Shown here: positions 1 to 9,807 of the stretch, in pieces
Layout of the letters: every line of letters begins with the position of its first letter
Numbering within the stretch: the stretch's first letter is position 1
Origin: Phycisphaerales bacterium AB-hyl4
GTDB taxonomy: Bacteria > Planctomycetota > Phycisphaerae > Phycisphaerales > Phycisphaeraceae
DNA: 64,000 nucleotides
Reading direction: 5' to 3'
Assembly: GCA_041821185.1 (NCBI GenBank)
Contig: JBGUBD010000015.1
Location: 1 to 64,000, forward strand
Notes under the pieces: generated by a model
Database searches by the model: none
What the model saw: only the letters and a program-made list of their open reading frames with translations
What the model was told of the DNA's origin: nothing
Position numbers and translations under genes: made by a program

Positions 1-1425
1 GAACAGGCCACGCGCCACCTTTTCGGCCAGCCAATCGAGATTGACTACGCCTGGCAGGCCGAGCCCTGGCAGCCCGACACGTTCGAACTGTTCAACCCCA
101 TGAACCGATACCGCGCCTATGGCGTGCAGCATGAGCATCGGCAGTATGGCATCGGCGCATCGCTTCTCGCTGACCGGACCATTCCCCGCCCCGGCTCGGA
201 CCTGCTCCGCGCCAAACCACCGCAGCCGCAGTACCAGGCCGTGGCGATGTCGGGTGTGATGACTGATGTCCAGTTCGCCGCGGATCAGCCTTGGCCGCCC
301 GTGTCGTTTGTCATACGGATGCACAACCCCGGCCGAACGTCCACCGTGCAGATCGCCGGGCGCGACGTACCGCTCGCCGCCAACTTTACAACGCCGCTGG
401 TGAAAACGCTCGCGCGCAACGAACCGCGACGACATGCTGGCTTCGGCGGCCTGGTGGCGGGTACACATTGGGAAGACCTCGCCGGGCTGTACATGCTCGA
501 ACCGTTCGATCCGGAGCGTATTCCGGTCGTGTTCATCCACGGCCTGGTTTCTTCGTCGCTGGTCTGGGCCGAGATGTTCAACGACCTCTGGCGTGATCCG
601 GAGGTACGTCAGACTTATCAGTTCTGGTATTTCATGTACCCCACCGGCTATCCATTCGCCTATTCGGCCGCGGCATTGGAGCAGGAACTGCGGCAGGTGC
701 GGGACATGCACGACCCCGAACACAAGGCCCCGGCAATGGACCGGATGGTGCTGGTTGGCCACAGCATGGGGGGCCTGATTGCGCGTCGACTCGTGACGGA
801 CGCGGGTGAAGCGGTCTGGAACCGCTTCAGCGTGCTGCCTTATGACGACACGGTGCTTCGTGAGCAGGACCGTGAACTGGTGGAGCGCACCATCTTTTTC
901 CAGGCCATGCCAGAGGTGGAACGGGTCATCTTCCTCGCGACACCGCACGAGGGCAGTGCGAACGCCGACCTTCGGCTTGGTCGTTTCGGCTCACGCGCGA
1001 TCCGCCTCCCGCCGGAGATGTTGCGTGCGGCGGCGCAGATGATCGAAGCAAACCCCGGCCATGCGCGGACACCGATCAATCCCCGCCGTCCCGTCTCCAC
1101 CGGGATCGATTCGCTCTCGCCCGGCTCGGCATTCATCCAGGCCCTCAGCGACCTGCCGCTCGCTCCCGGCGTGCATGCCCATTCGATCATCGGCAGCGAA
1201 TCGCAAGGGCAACGTGACGAGCATGGCCAATCCGACTGGTCCGAGACGACCGACGGGCTTGTTCCCTACGCAAGCGCACACCTTCCCCAAGCCGAGTCGG
1301 AGTTGGTGATCCCGCAGTCCGATCATTCAGTGCCGTTGCATCCCGCTGCGATCAAAGAGGTCCTGCGTATCCTGCGCGACCATCGGGCAAAAGCGTCGAA
1401 GCCGCCCACCGACACGATGCCCTGA
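1..1425 (+). CDS. Alpha/beta hydrolase (lipase/PGAP1-like), 5' end outside window
   Basis: The reading frame is open from base 1, so the true start lies upstream; the first internal ATG is at 100. Downstream of a beta-rich N-terminal region there is an oxyanion-type HG turn (VVFIHGLVSS) and a nucleophile elbow GHSMGG, then a late SDHSVPLHP stretch that can supply the catalytic His. This is the layout of serine lipases/esterases of the alpha/beta-hydrolase fold, closest in style to the PGAP1/lipase-like group. Substrate is unknown. The TGA at 1423-1425 is 40 bases before a small gene on the same strand. Family is secure; function is not. Confidence 0.8.
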   Translation, partial: EQATRHLFGQPIEIDYAWQAEPWQPDTFELFNPMNRYRAYGVQHEHRQYGIGASLLADRTIPRPGSDLLRAKPPQPQYQAVAMSGVMTDVQFAADQPWPPVSFVIRMHNPGRTSTVQIAGRDVPLAANFTTPLVKTLARNEPRRHAGFGGLVAGTHWEDLAGLYMLEPFDPERIPVVFIHGLVSSSLVWAEMFNDLWRDPEVRQTYQFWYFMYPTGYPFAYSAAALEQELRQVRDMHDPEHKAPAMDRMVLVGHSMGGLIARRLVTDAGEAVWNRFSVLPYDDTVLREQDRELVERTIFFQAMPEVERVIFLATPHEGSANADLRLGRFGSRAIRLPPEMLRAAAQMIEANPGHARTPINPRRPVSTGIDSLSPGSAFIQALSDLPLAPGVHAHSIIGSESQGQRDEHGQSDWSETTDGLVPYASAHLPQAESELVIPQSDHSVPLHPAAIKEVLRILRDHRAKASKPPTDTMP

Positions 1426-1465
1426 CAAGTCACGGTACCCGCGCGGCAGGAACGACCGCATCATT

Positions 1466-1675
1466 GTGCATCAGGTGCTGTGCCTGTCGGGGCGTCCGCA
1501 GCGTCTGCGCGAGGACATGCGGCTACGGGCGGCGGAGGTGCTGGACCGCTTTGGCATCGAAGCGGAGGCATTGCTCGACACGACGACCCGGCGCACACCG
1601 CTGCGGTCGAAGTGGCTGCTGCGCGACAGGCTCGATATGGCCGTGGAGGAGGCGTACAACCATGTCGAATCGTGA
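1466..1675 (+). CDS. Small hypothetical protein
   Basis: A 69-codon frame starting at GTG 1466 (the frame is open further upstream without an ATG). An AGGA at 1448-1451 is a weak ribosome site. The product is charged and helical (RPQRLREDMRLRAAEVLDRF) with no motif I recognise. Its stop overlaps the ATG of the next frame (1662), the usual sign of translational coupling, which is the main reason to keep it. It could be a degraded gene given the scarred DNA immediately downstream. Confidence 0.35.
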   Translation: MHQVLCLSGRPQRLREDMRLRAAEVLDRFGIEAEALLDTTTRRTPLRSKWLLRDRLDMAVEEAYNHVES

Positions 1676-2114
1676 GACGCCCGACCCCAACGAGCGCCCC
1701 ACCTGGCCGCCGCAGTTCGCGCGACTGCTTCACGACAAGCATTGTCGGACCTGCAAGACGGAACTGGGGCCCGACGCGATCATTGGCCTTGGCGGGCAGA
1801 TCATCCTCGCGCGCCACACTCCGTGCGCCGGCCCCGTCACGTTCGTGATCCTGCTGTGCCCGCACTGCCGATCAGTACAGACGCGCGTCGCCCCCGCGCC
1901 CCGGGACGTGGTGCTGGATGCCATCGCTCAGTTGTATGAGTGGGGCCGACGTCTGACGCCCCGCATGCCGCGGTCGATCAGCGACTGGAGGAAAGCCCGC
2001 CAGTGCACTTCGGCCTCGGACGTGGCGACGCTGCAGCCGAGCACGCAGCGTTTGCCGTCGGGCAGCACACCCACGGCGGTCAGCAGGGCGCGGGGCATGA
2101 CGCTGCCACCATGA
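1662..2114 (+). pseudogene. Zinc-ribbon-like small protein, 3' end replaced by IS sequence
   Basis: Starts at ATG 1662 inside the end of the preceding frame. The first about 95 codons look genuine and carry CRTCK and CPHC pairs, a zinc-ribbon or rubredoxin-like arrangement (CxxC near residue 28, CxxC near residue 67). From about 1950 the frame runs into the antisense of the IS256-like transposase and continues with low-complexity sequence to a stop at 2112-2114. The original C-terminus has therefore been lost at the IS boundary. Function unknown; a nucleic-acid or metal-binding role is only a guess. Confidence 0.5.
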
Positions 2115-2656
2115 CGCACCTTTTCGTAGCGGGCGTCGAGGATGAGGTAGCGCACGTCGCCCAGCGGCCGGTTGCGCCACGCCTCGAGCTGCGCGTCGAG
2201 TTCGGCGGCGGCGCGGCTGACCTGCGTACTGGTGACGGCCAGGCCGCAGAGTTCTTCCATGACCTTGGTGACTTTGCGTGTGCTGACGCCCTGAACGTAC
2301 ATCTCGGCGATGGCGAGCGTGAGGGCGCGTTCGCTACGGACGCCGCGCTCAAGCGCGTTGGGGTAGAACGGCCTGCCGTGCTCGTCGGCATAGCCGCGCG
2401 TCTGGGGAATCTGCAAGGGCAGTTCGCCCACGCGGGTGGTGATGGCTTTGGGCTTGAAGCCGTTGGCGTAGCCGCGACGCGGGTCGGTGCGCTGGTGGGA
2501 AGTTGCGCCGAGGGCCTGCTCGCGTTCGATGCGCATGGCATGGTTGAGCAGCGTGGTGAACGCGTCGGCCATGGCGTCGGGTCCGGCTTGAATGAGCAGT
2601 TCCATGAGCTGGCCGAGCGTGGTAGAGTTCTGTTGGGCATTCCGGGGGTGGGTCAT
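1951..2656 (-). pseudogene. IS256-family transposase, C-terminally truncated
   Basis: Start ATG at 2656. The N-terminal part is typical of Mutator/IS256 transposases: an MELLIQAG...LLNHAMRIERE helix, an RRGYANGFKPK segment, the ALTLAIAEMYVQGVSTRKV segment and the first catalytic Asp in YLILDARYEKVRHGG. The sequence stops matching after RGMRGV, just before the second Asp would occur, and ends in unrelated residues at 1928. The DDE triad is incomplete, so the protein cannot be an active transposase. Full-length relatives are about 400 residues; this keeps about 235. Confidence 0.85.
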
Positions 2657-2700
2657 CGAAGGCTCCTTGAAGGTTGTGATGAACGTTCAAGAAAGCCCAG
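1951..2700 (-). mobile_element. Remnant of an IS256-family insertion sequence
   Basis: Holds the 5' two-thirds of an IS256-type transposase gene plus about 45 bases of upstream sequence with an inner TGAACGTTCA palindrome near 2683-2692. The left end is missing, cut inside the transposase gene at about 1954. The right end is placed near 2700 only because coding-like sequence of another gene resumes there. I could not define terminal inverted repeats or a target duplication, so the boundaries are approximate. Confidence 0.7.
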
Positions 2701-2702
2701 AT

Positions 2703-2974
2703 GGCCCGCCCTGATGCTGCAATTGGCTCACATTCATCAGGTCGTCGTGGATGAGCAAGGCAAGCCGCGCAACCATCGCCCGATCGAACATCTGCTTGGC
2801 CCGCGCATCAACTACGCCGGGCTGCTGGCGGCAATGGCGGAACAGACGCCGCGTCGCGTGCCGCTGCTGGTGGAGGTGCGCGATGTGACGGATGCAGTGC
2901 GAAGCTGCGAGGTGTTGCGGAACGGCTCGGTGACCGCCCGGCTCCCGACGTGCTCGTTTGTCGAAGCGTGTTGA
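2703..2974 (+). pseudogene. 3' remnant of a gene, possibly a sugar-phosphate isomerase/epimerase
   Basis: Immediately to the right of the IS remnant a plus-strand frame resumes coherent protein-like sequence: QLAHIHQVVVDEQG, RINYAGLLAAMAEQ, VPLLVEVRDV, ending TGA 2972-2974. The H-I-H start, the middle helix and the LLVEV strand resemble the last strands of xylose-isomerase-like TIM barrels, where a HIHD motif is followed by a PLVLEV strand. There is no start codon of its own. Best read as the tail of a gene disrupted by the insertion. The family assignment is tentative. Confidence 0.4.
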
Positions 2975-3354
2975 TGCCACTTGCGGAAAGCGGCGAACTT
3001 GCGAACGGTTGCCGATCATCAGGTCAATGCACGCCCTGTTCGAAATACCATCGTAGGTAATCAGGGACATTACAAAATTATGATGGGCGGCATGCCGGCA
3101 AAGGTTGTCATGGTCAACTGCACGGGAGCTAAGGTGCTGCTGAAAATGTCGGTGGTCGGTGGAACGGTGTCCGTTCTGTCCTGGACGTGCTTGGCCATCG
3201 GTGCCCTACTCTGATCCTCCGCACTGCCCAGCTGGCGCACAGCCAGCCAAGAGATAACGACCAGTTCGAGGAACCCATCAACGTGGGCGACAGTTTCACG
3301 GCACGGTCTGGCACTTGTCCCGGCCCACTTTAAAACCCTGTTCCGCAGCCACCT
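2975..3354. other. Noncoding or decayed DNA between gene remnant and FAD gene
   Basis: About 380 bases. Short frames exist on both strands but none has a recognisable motif or a convincing start. A minus-strand frame across 3090-3290 gives plausible-looking residues but is interrupted. Together with the neighbouring IS scar this is most simply decayed sequence. Confidence 0.4.
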
Positions 3355-4830
3355 TCAACACTTGCCCACCGGGTAGCGCTCGCCCGCCAGATGCAGGGTG
3401 GGCATGCGCCAGTCGAGCATGACATGCTGTTTGCGCAGCGATGCACGTAGCCGCTCGGCCGGTACATCGCGCAACGAACAGTCGGCCTCGCACGCGAGCG
3501 CTGCGGCGGTGCCCGCGGCCTGACCGAGTTGCATCATGGTGCGTGACAGCCGACAGCTTGACGCGGCAAGCGCGCTGAAGCCGGCGGCCCGGCAGGCGAT
3601 CATCAGGTTGGTCACGCCCCGCGGCAGCAAGCATCGCAGCGGCACGCCATAAGGTGCATCAAGTTCAGCACAGCCGCGGGCGATGTGTCGGCCGTGCGTA
3701 TCCATCGCGTGGTCGGCGATGGCGATGATGTCCGCGTGCCGCTGACCAGCCAGTCCGGCGAGCAGGTCGTGCTCGGTCAACATGTAATCGCAGATGATCC
3801 GACGCGACTCGCGCACGCCCAGCCCCGGCGCGATCCAACTCATCCGATACCGCCGAAATTCCGGCACGTGTTGTTGCAGGTCGTGCCAGTGCGCTCTGAC
3901 ACGGCGGGTGCATTCGGCATACACGTCCGCATAGAGCATTTGTCGAAACGCATGGCCTTCCATCGTCGGCAGCATGTTGACGTTGTAATCGCCGTTAGGG
4001 TACTGCGTGAAGCTGGCGACCGGGAACCGCTCTCGCCACCAGCACGCAGCCGGTGTCTCCGCCGGCAACGGCTCGACGGCTTCGTCCGCCGCGGGCGTGA
4101 TACGGTACACCAGTGTCACGCCATTGATGTTCCCGGTCGGCTGTTCCGGTGCATCCGGCTCACCAAAATCAGCCCGCGTGTCTTCACCTTCCCGCGCCGC
4201 ACAACCCGCGGCCAGGCACAGCCAACCGTCGGCCGTGCCGTCAACATAACTGTGCGCCCGCACCGCCGTGGCGTCGCTGAGCACGACATGCTCGATCGCC
4301 GCATCACGCATCGCCACGCGGTCAAAGCCGACGTTGAAGCGCACTTCGCATCGGCCGGTCTCGGCCAGCAGCGCAGCCATTGCGCGGTGCATCGTCCAAG
4401 GTTCAAAGGGCACACCATGCCACAGCGATCGGCAGCGTGCCATGTCGTGCTTCAGTCCCTTTGTACCGTGGCGCTGCAACGTGTCGCGATAGCAGCGGGC
4501 CGGGTCGATCACCTGCTCGCCACCGGGGAACGGCCGACCGCCCTGCTCCGGGTCATGGTCGAGCATGTGTCGACCGAACGAGTAAACGCCGATTGCGCCC
4601 GGCTCGTCGCGCTTGATGCGCGTGTACAGATCAAACGGTATGCCCGTGCCACCGGCGCCCGGCTCCCAGACATTCACGCCGCAGCGCACCGCGTTGCCGC
4701 CGAGCGTGTCGCTCTTTTCCACCAGCAACACCGACCGGCCCAGCCGCGCCGCCGCCAGCGCCGCCGCATAGCCGCCCGACCCGGCGCCAATCACTGCCAG
4801 GTCATATGACGTCTCCTGCTGCCGTGACAC
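3355..4830 (-). CDS. FAD-dependent oxidoreductase (FAD_oxidored type)
   Basis: 491 residues from GTG 4830, chosen because GGAGG lies four bases upstream and the Rossmann motif follows at once (DLAVIGAGSGGYAAALAAARLG, residues about 9-30), then ExxxxLGGN (VEKSDTLGGNAV). The body matches the secreted or cytosolic FAD-dependent oxidoreductases common in planctomycetes (RESRRIICDYMLTEHDLL, and DAPYGVPLRCLLPRGVTNLMIACRAAGFSALA near the C-terminus, where the FAD loop closes). No signal peptide. It follows the SDR gene by 17 bases, so both probably come from one transcript and may act on the same hydroxylated substrate. The substrate is unknown. Confidence 0.85.
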   Translation of the reverse strand: MSRQQETSYDLAVIGAGSGGYAAALAAARLGRSVLLVEKSDTLGGNAVRCGVNVWEPGAGGTGIPFDLYTRIKRDEPGAIGVYSFGRHMLDHDPEQGGRPFPGGEQVIDPARCYRDTLQRHGTKGLKHDMARCRSLWHGVPFEPWTMHRAMAALLAETGRCEVRFNVGFDRVAMRDAAIEHVVLSDATAVRAHSYVDGTADGWLCLAAGCAAREGEDTRADFGEPDAPEQPTGNINGVTLVYRITPAADEAVEPLPAETPAACWWRERFPVASFTQYPNGDYNVNMLPTMEGHAFRQMLYADVYAECTRRVRAHWHDLQQHVPEFRRYRMSWIAPGLGVRESRRIICDYMLTEHDLLAGLAGQRHADIIAIADHAMDTHGRHIARGCAELDAPYGVPLRCLLPRGVTNLMIACRAAGFSALAASSCRLSRTMMQLGQAAGTAAALACEADCSLRDVPAERLRASLRKQHVMLDWRMPTLHLAGERYPVGKC

Positions 4831-4847
4831 GCAACCTCCGCCGCCGG

Positions 4848-5600
4848 TTACATCGGCGTAATGTCCTGCACCATCGGCTGCACGCGCATCTCCGGCACGA
4901 CCAGGTGCGTCGGACGTGTGCAGATGTGTACGACCATCTCCCCGATGTCGTCCGCCTGAATGCACTGCGCCCGCACCTGCGGATCGACCGTGGGATGGCC
5001 CGCAATGCTCGCTGCGGCGGCAAATTCCGTCGCGCCCCACGATGGCGTCAACGTCGTCACGCGCACGCCCGCGTCGCGCAGCTCTACGTGCAGGCATCGA
5101 CCGAACTGGTCCAGCCCCGCCTTCGCCGCCGAGTACGGGCCCCAGCCGGGCCAGGCATGCACCGCACACACGCTCGACACGTTGACGATCATGCCATCGC
5201 CCTGCCGCTTCATGATCGACGCCGCCCGCCGACAGCCGAGCATGACGCCCGTCAGATTCACCGCCACCGACTGGGCAATCTCATCATCTGACTGCTCGAC
5301 CAACGGCTCCACCTTCACGCCGCCGCCGGCGTTGTTGACCAGGATGTCCACCCGCCCTTCTTCCGCCAGTACCCGCTCAAGCAGTCGATCCCAGTCGACC
5401 GGCGACCCTACGTCAGCGACCTGATGCTTCACGCCCAGCGTCGCCGCCGCTTCCTGCAGCGCCGATTCGGTGCGTCCGGTGATCCAGACCGTCGCGCCCG
5501 CCGCCGCAAGCTGGCGGGCAATGCCCAGCCCGAAACCACTCGAACCGCCCGTTACGATCGCGATCTTGTCGTTCAATGCCTTCAATGTTGCTCCCGTCAT
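4848..5600 (-). CDS. Short-chain dehydrogenase/reductase
   Basis: 250 residues from ATG 5600 (a TTG at 5621 is a possible longer start). Classical SDR signatures are complete: TGGSSGFGLG cofactor loop, NNAG, NVSS with the catalytic Ser, and YSAAK with the catalytic Tyr and Lys. It oxidises or reduces a carbonyl or alcohol with NAD(P). Basic residues after the second strand (ITGRTES) are compatible with NADPH but do not prove it. It sits between the truncated glycoside-hydrolase-like gene (25 bases upstream) and the FAD oxidoreductase (17 bases downstream) and is probably co-transcribed with them. Confidence 0.88.
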   Translation of the reverse strand: MTGATLKALNDKIAIVTGGSSGFGLGIARQLAAAGATVWITGRTESALQEAAATLGVKHQVADVGSPVDWDRLLERVLAEEGRVDILVNNAGGGVKVEPLVEQSDDEIAQSVAVNLTGVMLGCRRAASIMKRQGDGMIVNVSSVCAVHAWPGWGPYSAAKAGLDQFGRCLHVELRDAGVRVTTLTPSWGATEFAAAASIAGHPTVDPQVRAQCIQADDIGEMVVHICTRPTHLVVPEMRVQPMVQDITPM

Positions 5601-5625
5601 TTCAATGTGCCAGCAGGCCAAGCGA

Positions 5626-7890
5626 TCAGGGCCTGCTCGATGTCTGCTCCAACGTCATGCCCGCCACCGCGAGCCCGACCGCCGATTCGCTACTCAGCCG
5701 CAGTTCCCGTACCTGCCGCTCCGGATGCGGGTTGATCACGTCCCAGACGTACAGCACCACGCCGTTCCGCTGCGGGTTGTTGCCAGTCCAACCCACGCGG
5801 CCGCGACGGACCGCATCGAAATACTGGTAGCCGCTCACTTCGATGCCGGCCGTGATCGGGCTCTGCGCCCGCGTGCCGTCGGCGTACGTCCATTGAAGCG
5901 TCGCCACCTGCTCCGGTGAGCCAACCATCCGCTCCAGCGCCCCGAGCATCCACACACGGCTCGCTTGCTGGTCCACAGCGAACGTCACCTGCGACGGCAG
6001 ACCATTCGCCTGCTCATCACCACCAAGCACGAGCACCGATCGGCCAACGTTGTCGTCCGGGTTCACCAGGTCGAAGCGCACGCCGCCGTAGGTCGGCTGT
6101 TCGGGGAACGGCTCGACCGGGGCCGGCACATTGTGCACCGGATCGAGCCCCGTACGGTTCACCGGGAAGTAGCGCATGTCATCTCGCCCGCCGGCAAACC
6201 AACCGCGCGGCCGGTCGGACTCGTCCGGCTGATCGTGGAAGCCACGGTTGGCGTGCTCCGCCAATGCCACCGGAACGAACTGCCGATCGCCCGGCGTCAG
6301 TTGCCCGATGTCAGCCCCCGTATTCGCCAGCAATGTCAACGCCACCCGCGCCGAACGCGTCGCCTGTCGCGACACCGCCTCCGGCTCGTCCCAACGCACC
6401 TGGCTGACAATCAGTCGGCCCGATCCGACATCGCGCACCGCCAGCCCCGCCGGCCGCGTAAGCGCCCGCCAAGCTTCATCCCCACTCACTACGCCGCTGA
6501 CGATTGCCGGCACATCGTCGCCCGCCTCGGCCCAGTACCAATCGTCATGGCTGAGCCCGGCCAACAGTGGGTCGCTTGTTACGTGAAGCAACTGCTGCGC
6601 ATCGCTGGATTCCACCGTTACGCCGATGTCCAAGCGATCGGCCAGTTGCTCAGCCGCCGCCTCGCCCAACCGTTGCAGCAGCACGTCATGCCCCGATTCC
6701 AGGTAGTTCACAATCAGCGACAGCCGATCATCATCCAGCGATGACGAAGCATCCACCACCAGCACGCCTATCGGCTGCGATGTCGCTTCCACAAACGGCA
6801 CGTCCAACGCCACCAGTCGATCACGTACCGGCGAGTTCTCACCCGCCGCTAACACCAGCGGTTCCGTACCCGGCGACACCGCCGGCTCGCCCAGCGAACC
6901 CACCAGCCGCTGAAGCAGCGCCATCGCCGCCGGCTCATCCGCCGCCTTCGACAACACCGGCATCTGGCACATCACATACGACCCCTCGCCACGGTGCAGC
7001 CGAAGCAGCGCTGCCGTGTCCAGCCCCTCCGGGCCACCGGCATCCAGCAATATTTCAAACCGCCCGCGGTCCGGCTTGAACAGGCTCCGCTCGACTGCCA
7101 GCGTGTCCGCGCCCCAGTAGCGCAGGTCCTGTTCGTCCAGCCCTTCCACCAGCGGGTCGTGTGGTGAACGCACGAACACATGCGCCGCCCGATGCTGTGG
7201 GTCGAGTTGCAGCGGCGTTGGCAGCCAACTCTCCGCCGGCACTTCCAGCCACAAGACGCGAAGGCCGTCGCGCACCGCCCGCTCCAGCTTCGCCCCTTCC
7301 TCGCTCGTCAGTTCCACGCCCGCCAGCACCAGCGACCTCGCCCCGCTGCCCAGCGCCGCCTCCAGCGAACGATGCGTGCCCCGTCGAAAGCGCGCGTTCG
7401 CCAGCGGGCCTGCCGCGTCATCGCCCGGCGTCACCAGCGCAACATCTTCCGCCTCGCCGAGTCGACGCACCACCGGAAACACCGTGTAGTCATATATGCG
7501 CTCCGTCAGCACCGTGTCGCCGGCTCGCAGCGTCAATCGCCACTGCACCGCCTCACGCTGCTGCACGCTTGGCATGTTCAACCGAACGTCGAAGCTCTGC
7601 CGTTCGCCGGCCCGCAACTCGAACGTCTCCCGTTGACTCGAAACCGTTTCGCCCGCCACCACCAGTTCATGCACTAACTCCGCAGCGAGGTCTTCAAACA
7701 ACTGGTTGTAAGTGTGCACCGTCCGCCGGGCGCGCTCGTTCGAGCGAAACGTGCGCTGGAACGGCTGCACCGCGATCAGGTAGTCCGGCATCAACTGGCC
7801 AAAGTCATACGCCTCGTCCGGCACGCCCCACGGATTCCAGCCCGCCACCTCCGCGTGGTAATAGCGGTCGCCGGTTCGTCTGTACCTCAA
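5626..7890 (-). pseudogene. Glycoside hydrolase-like protein (GH2/beta-galactosidase C-terminal part), 5' truncated
   Basis: 754 codons beginning only at a TTG (7890), with an in-frame TAA at 7900-7902 and no signal peptide or catalytic barrel. The first residues (RRTGDRYYHAEVAGWNPWG) read like the middle of a protein. They are followed by an immunoglobulin-like strand-rich domain (ELVHELVVAGETVSS...WRLTLRAGDTVLTERIYDYTVFP), a glutamine-amidotransferase-like alpha/beta region, and a C-terminal beta-sandwich. This matches the non-catalytic C-terminal half of GH2 or GH42-type beta-galactosidases. The N-terminal catalytic half is missing, apparently lost at the junction near 7865-7900. It may still be transcribed with the SDR gene. 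Confidence 0.6.
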
Positions 7891-9697
7891 GCCGGCGCTT
7901 TACCAGCGAGGCGGCAGCGCAGACGTGCCCAGGGATGGCCTGGTGGGCGACCGCTTGTCGCAGGTCATGATTGCGGTCAGGGGGGAGGAAGTCCGCATCG
8001 CTAATTTTCGTCTGGTGAATTACGCCGAGCCTGTGCATGAACTGCTCAGCGCGGAGGTCGAGACCTTCGACGCGCCGGTGCAGGAATATCCGCACATGGA
8101 CGAGATCTTCCCGTTCGGGGTGATCACCACCGTGGGGGCGGGGAACGTGGTCAACGGCCGATTCTTTGACCAATCGCGGGAAGAGCGGGTTGCTCACGAC
8201 CTGCTGGACATCCGCCGACATCATTTCAACGTGTGGTCCAACTTCGTCGACAACCGAGACGTCGATGCGCACCTCGAAGTGACCGGCAAGTATGACCTGA
8301 AACTGATCGAAACGGCTTATTCCAACGACAACAAGGCAGAAATGCCGGACGATCATCCGGTGATTGAGTCGATCCGGTCGCGTGAAGGCGACGATCGCCT
8401 GCTGGCGTGGTATGGCAAGGACGAGCCGACCGACACGCGGGCGTACATTGAGAACAAGATGCGGGTGAATCAGGAAGACCCGACAAGGCCGTATGTCAGC
8501 GCATTCGCCAATCCGCATATTGTGCAGACGCTCGGGCCTTACGTTGAGTTTTTGATTATTGATCCATATGTGCTTGAGCCTGGCGTGGATGGGGCGGCGG
8601 CGCTGATGAATGTGACGCGCGACATTGAGCAGGCCCGAACGGTGGCGCCAGACGCACGGACGTGGGTGATCCCGCAGGCGTACAGCCGGCGTCGAGGGCG
8701 ATCGGTGACGCTGCGCGAGCCTGTGCCGGAAGAAATCCGCATGAGCGTTTTCTCGGGTCTGGCGTCGGGAGCGCGCGGGTTCATTTTTTTCCTCTACAAC
8801 GATACCGTGACGTACCTCGACGGTACGCATAGGAGTGAAGAATTCGATCACACGATGGTCGACCCGTGGGGCAATGCGCTTCCGATGCACACCGAAGCCG
8901 GGAACCTGGCCAAGGCGCTGATTCCCGTCATGCCGGAGGTGCTTCAGCATGGTGAGCAAACGACCGACCTTGAGGAAATCGGCATCCGCCTGGAGGGTAG
9001 GGCACTCGTGGACGTGACGACGGGCGAGCGTGGCGATTTCCTGATTCTCGCCAACCGTCACATCGACCGCCGTCTCGCGGCCACACTGCAAGCTGCTGAT
9101 CCGGGCAAAGGGAATTTTTACGACCTGCTCAGTCTGGAACGGATCGACACCGACGGCCAAGCCAACGTGAATTTGGCGGAAGGCGGCGGAGTGATTCTGT
9201 TCCGCGGATCCTCCAGTGAGTTTGATGCGATGAGGCAGCGAATCGAAACGAGGCAGCATGAACGCGCGCTCGGTCTGCTTCGTGTGGAAACGGATGTTCT
9301 GCGACGAGCAGGCTTTGATACAACCTCGCTCGATAAGCTTTTCGAGCAGCCCCCTACCGCCGAGTCGGTTGCCACCATTGAACAAGCGCTGGAGGCTTTA
9401 AAACAGAGCCAGCCGACGTATGTGGAAGGGAAGCAAGCGCTCGCGGAGGTTCAGCGGGGGTTTGGGGAGAATCACAACAAAATCATCGACGTGATCGTGC
9501 GTGTGGACGCAACGGAAAACGCGCAATGGCATGAGGTCTTTGAAGAGATCAAAGACCAGAGTCGTGAGTACTACGCGATTCGCCGTGAATGGGAGCGGGG
9601 GGAGTTTGATCGGCTTGGCGAACTGGATGCGATTCGAGATCGTCAGCAAGAACTCGGACAGCGAATCGATCAACTGATTGCAGAAAGAATATTTTGA
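7865..9697 (+). pseudogene. Glycoside hydrolase-like TIM-barrel protein, 5' truncated
   Basis: The frame opens after a TAG at 7862-7864 and reads LKPALYQRGG...VPRDGLVGDRLSQ before any good start; the first usable codon is GTG 7925 (590 codons to 9697). It begins inside a beta-sandwich (EVRIANFRLVN), then enters a barrel-like region with FPFGVITTVGAG, LLAWYGKDEP, FLIIDPYV and SGLASGARGFIFFLYND, the pattern of retaining glycosidase-like barrels with acidic residues at strand ends. A long helical, probably coiled-coil tail (ALEALKQSQ...IAERIF) ends the protein. The expected signal peptide is absent, consistent with loss of the 5' end. A functional short form from GTG 7925 cannot be excluded. Confidence 0.6.
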
Positions 9698-9807
9698 ACG
9701 CGGATGGTTAGGTGCCATCTCGCAGTGCAGGCTTGAGTCTGCAAGGTCGACGGAGCGTAGGCTTGTACTGCATTGCAGAATTCTTTTACCACGATTGCTG
9801 ACTATCC

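Noticed and set aside
1940..2974. 344-codon plus-strand frame
   Set aside because: Most is antisense of the IS256 transposase; only the last about 90 codons look real and are listed as a gene remnant.
7805..9385. 526-codon minus-strand frame
   Set aside because: Antisense of the plus-strand glycosidase-like gene; no motif and Arg/His-rich composition typical of shadows.
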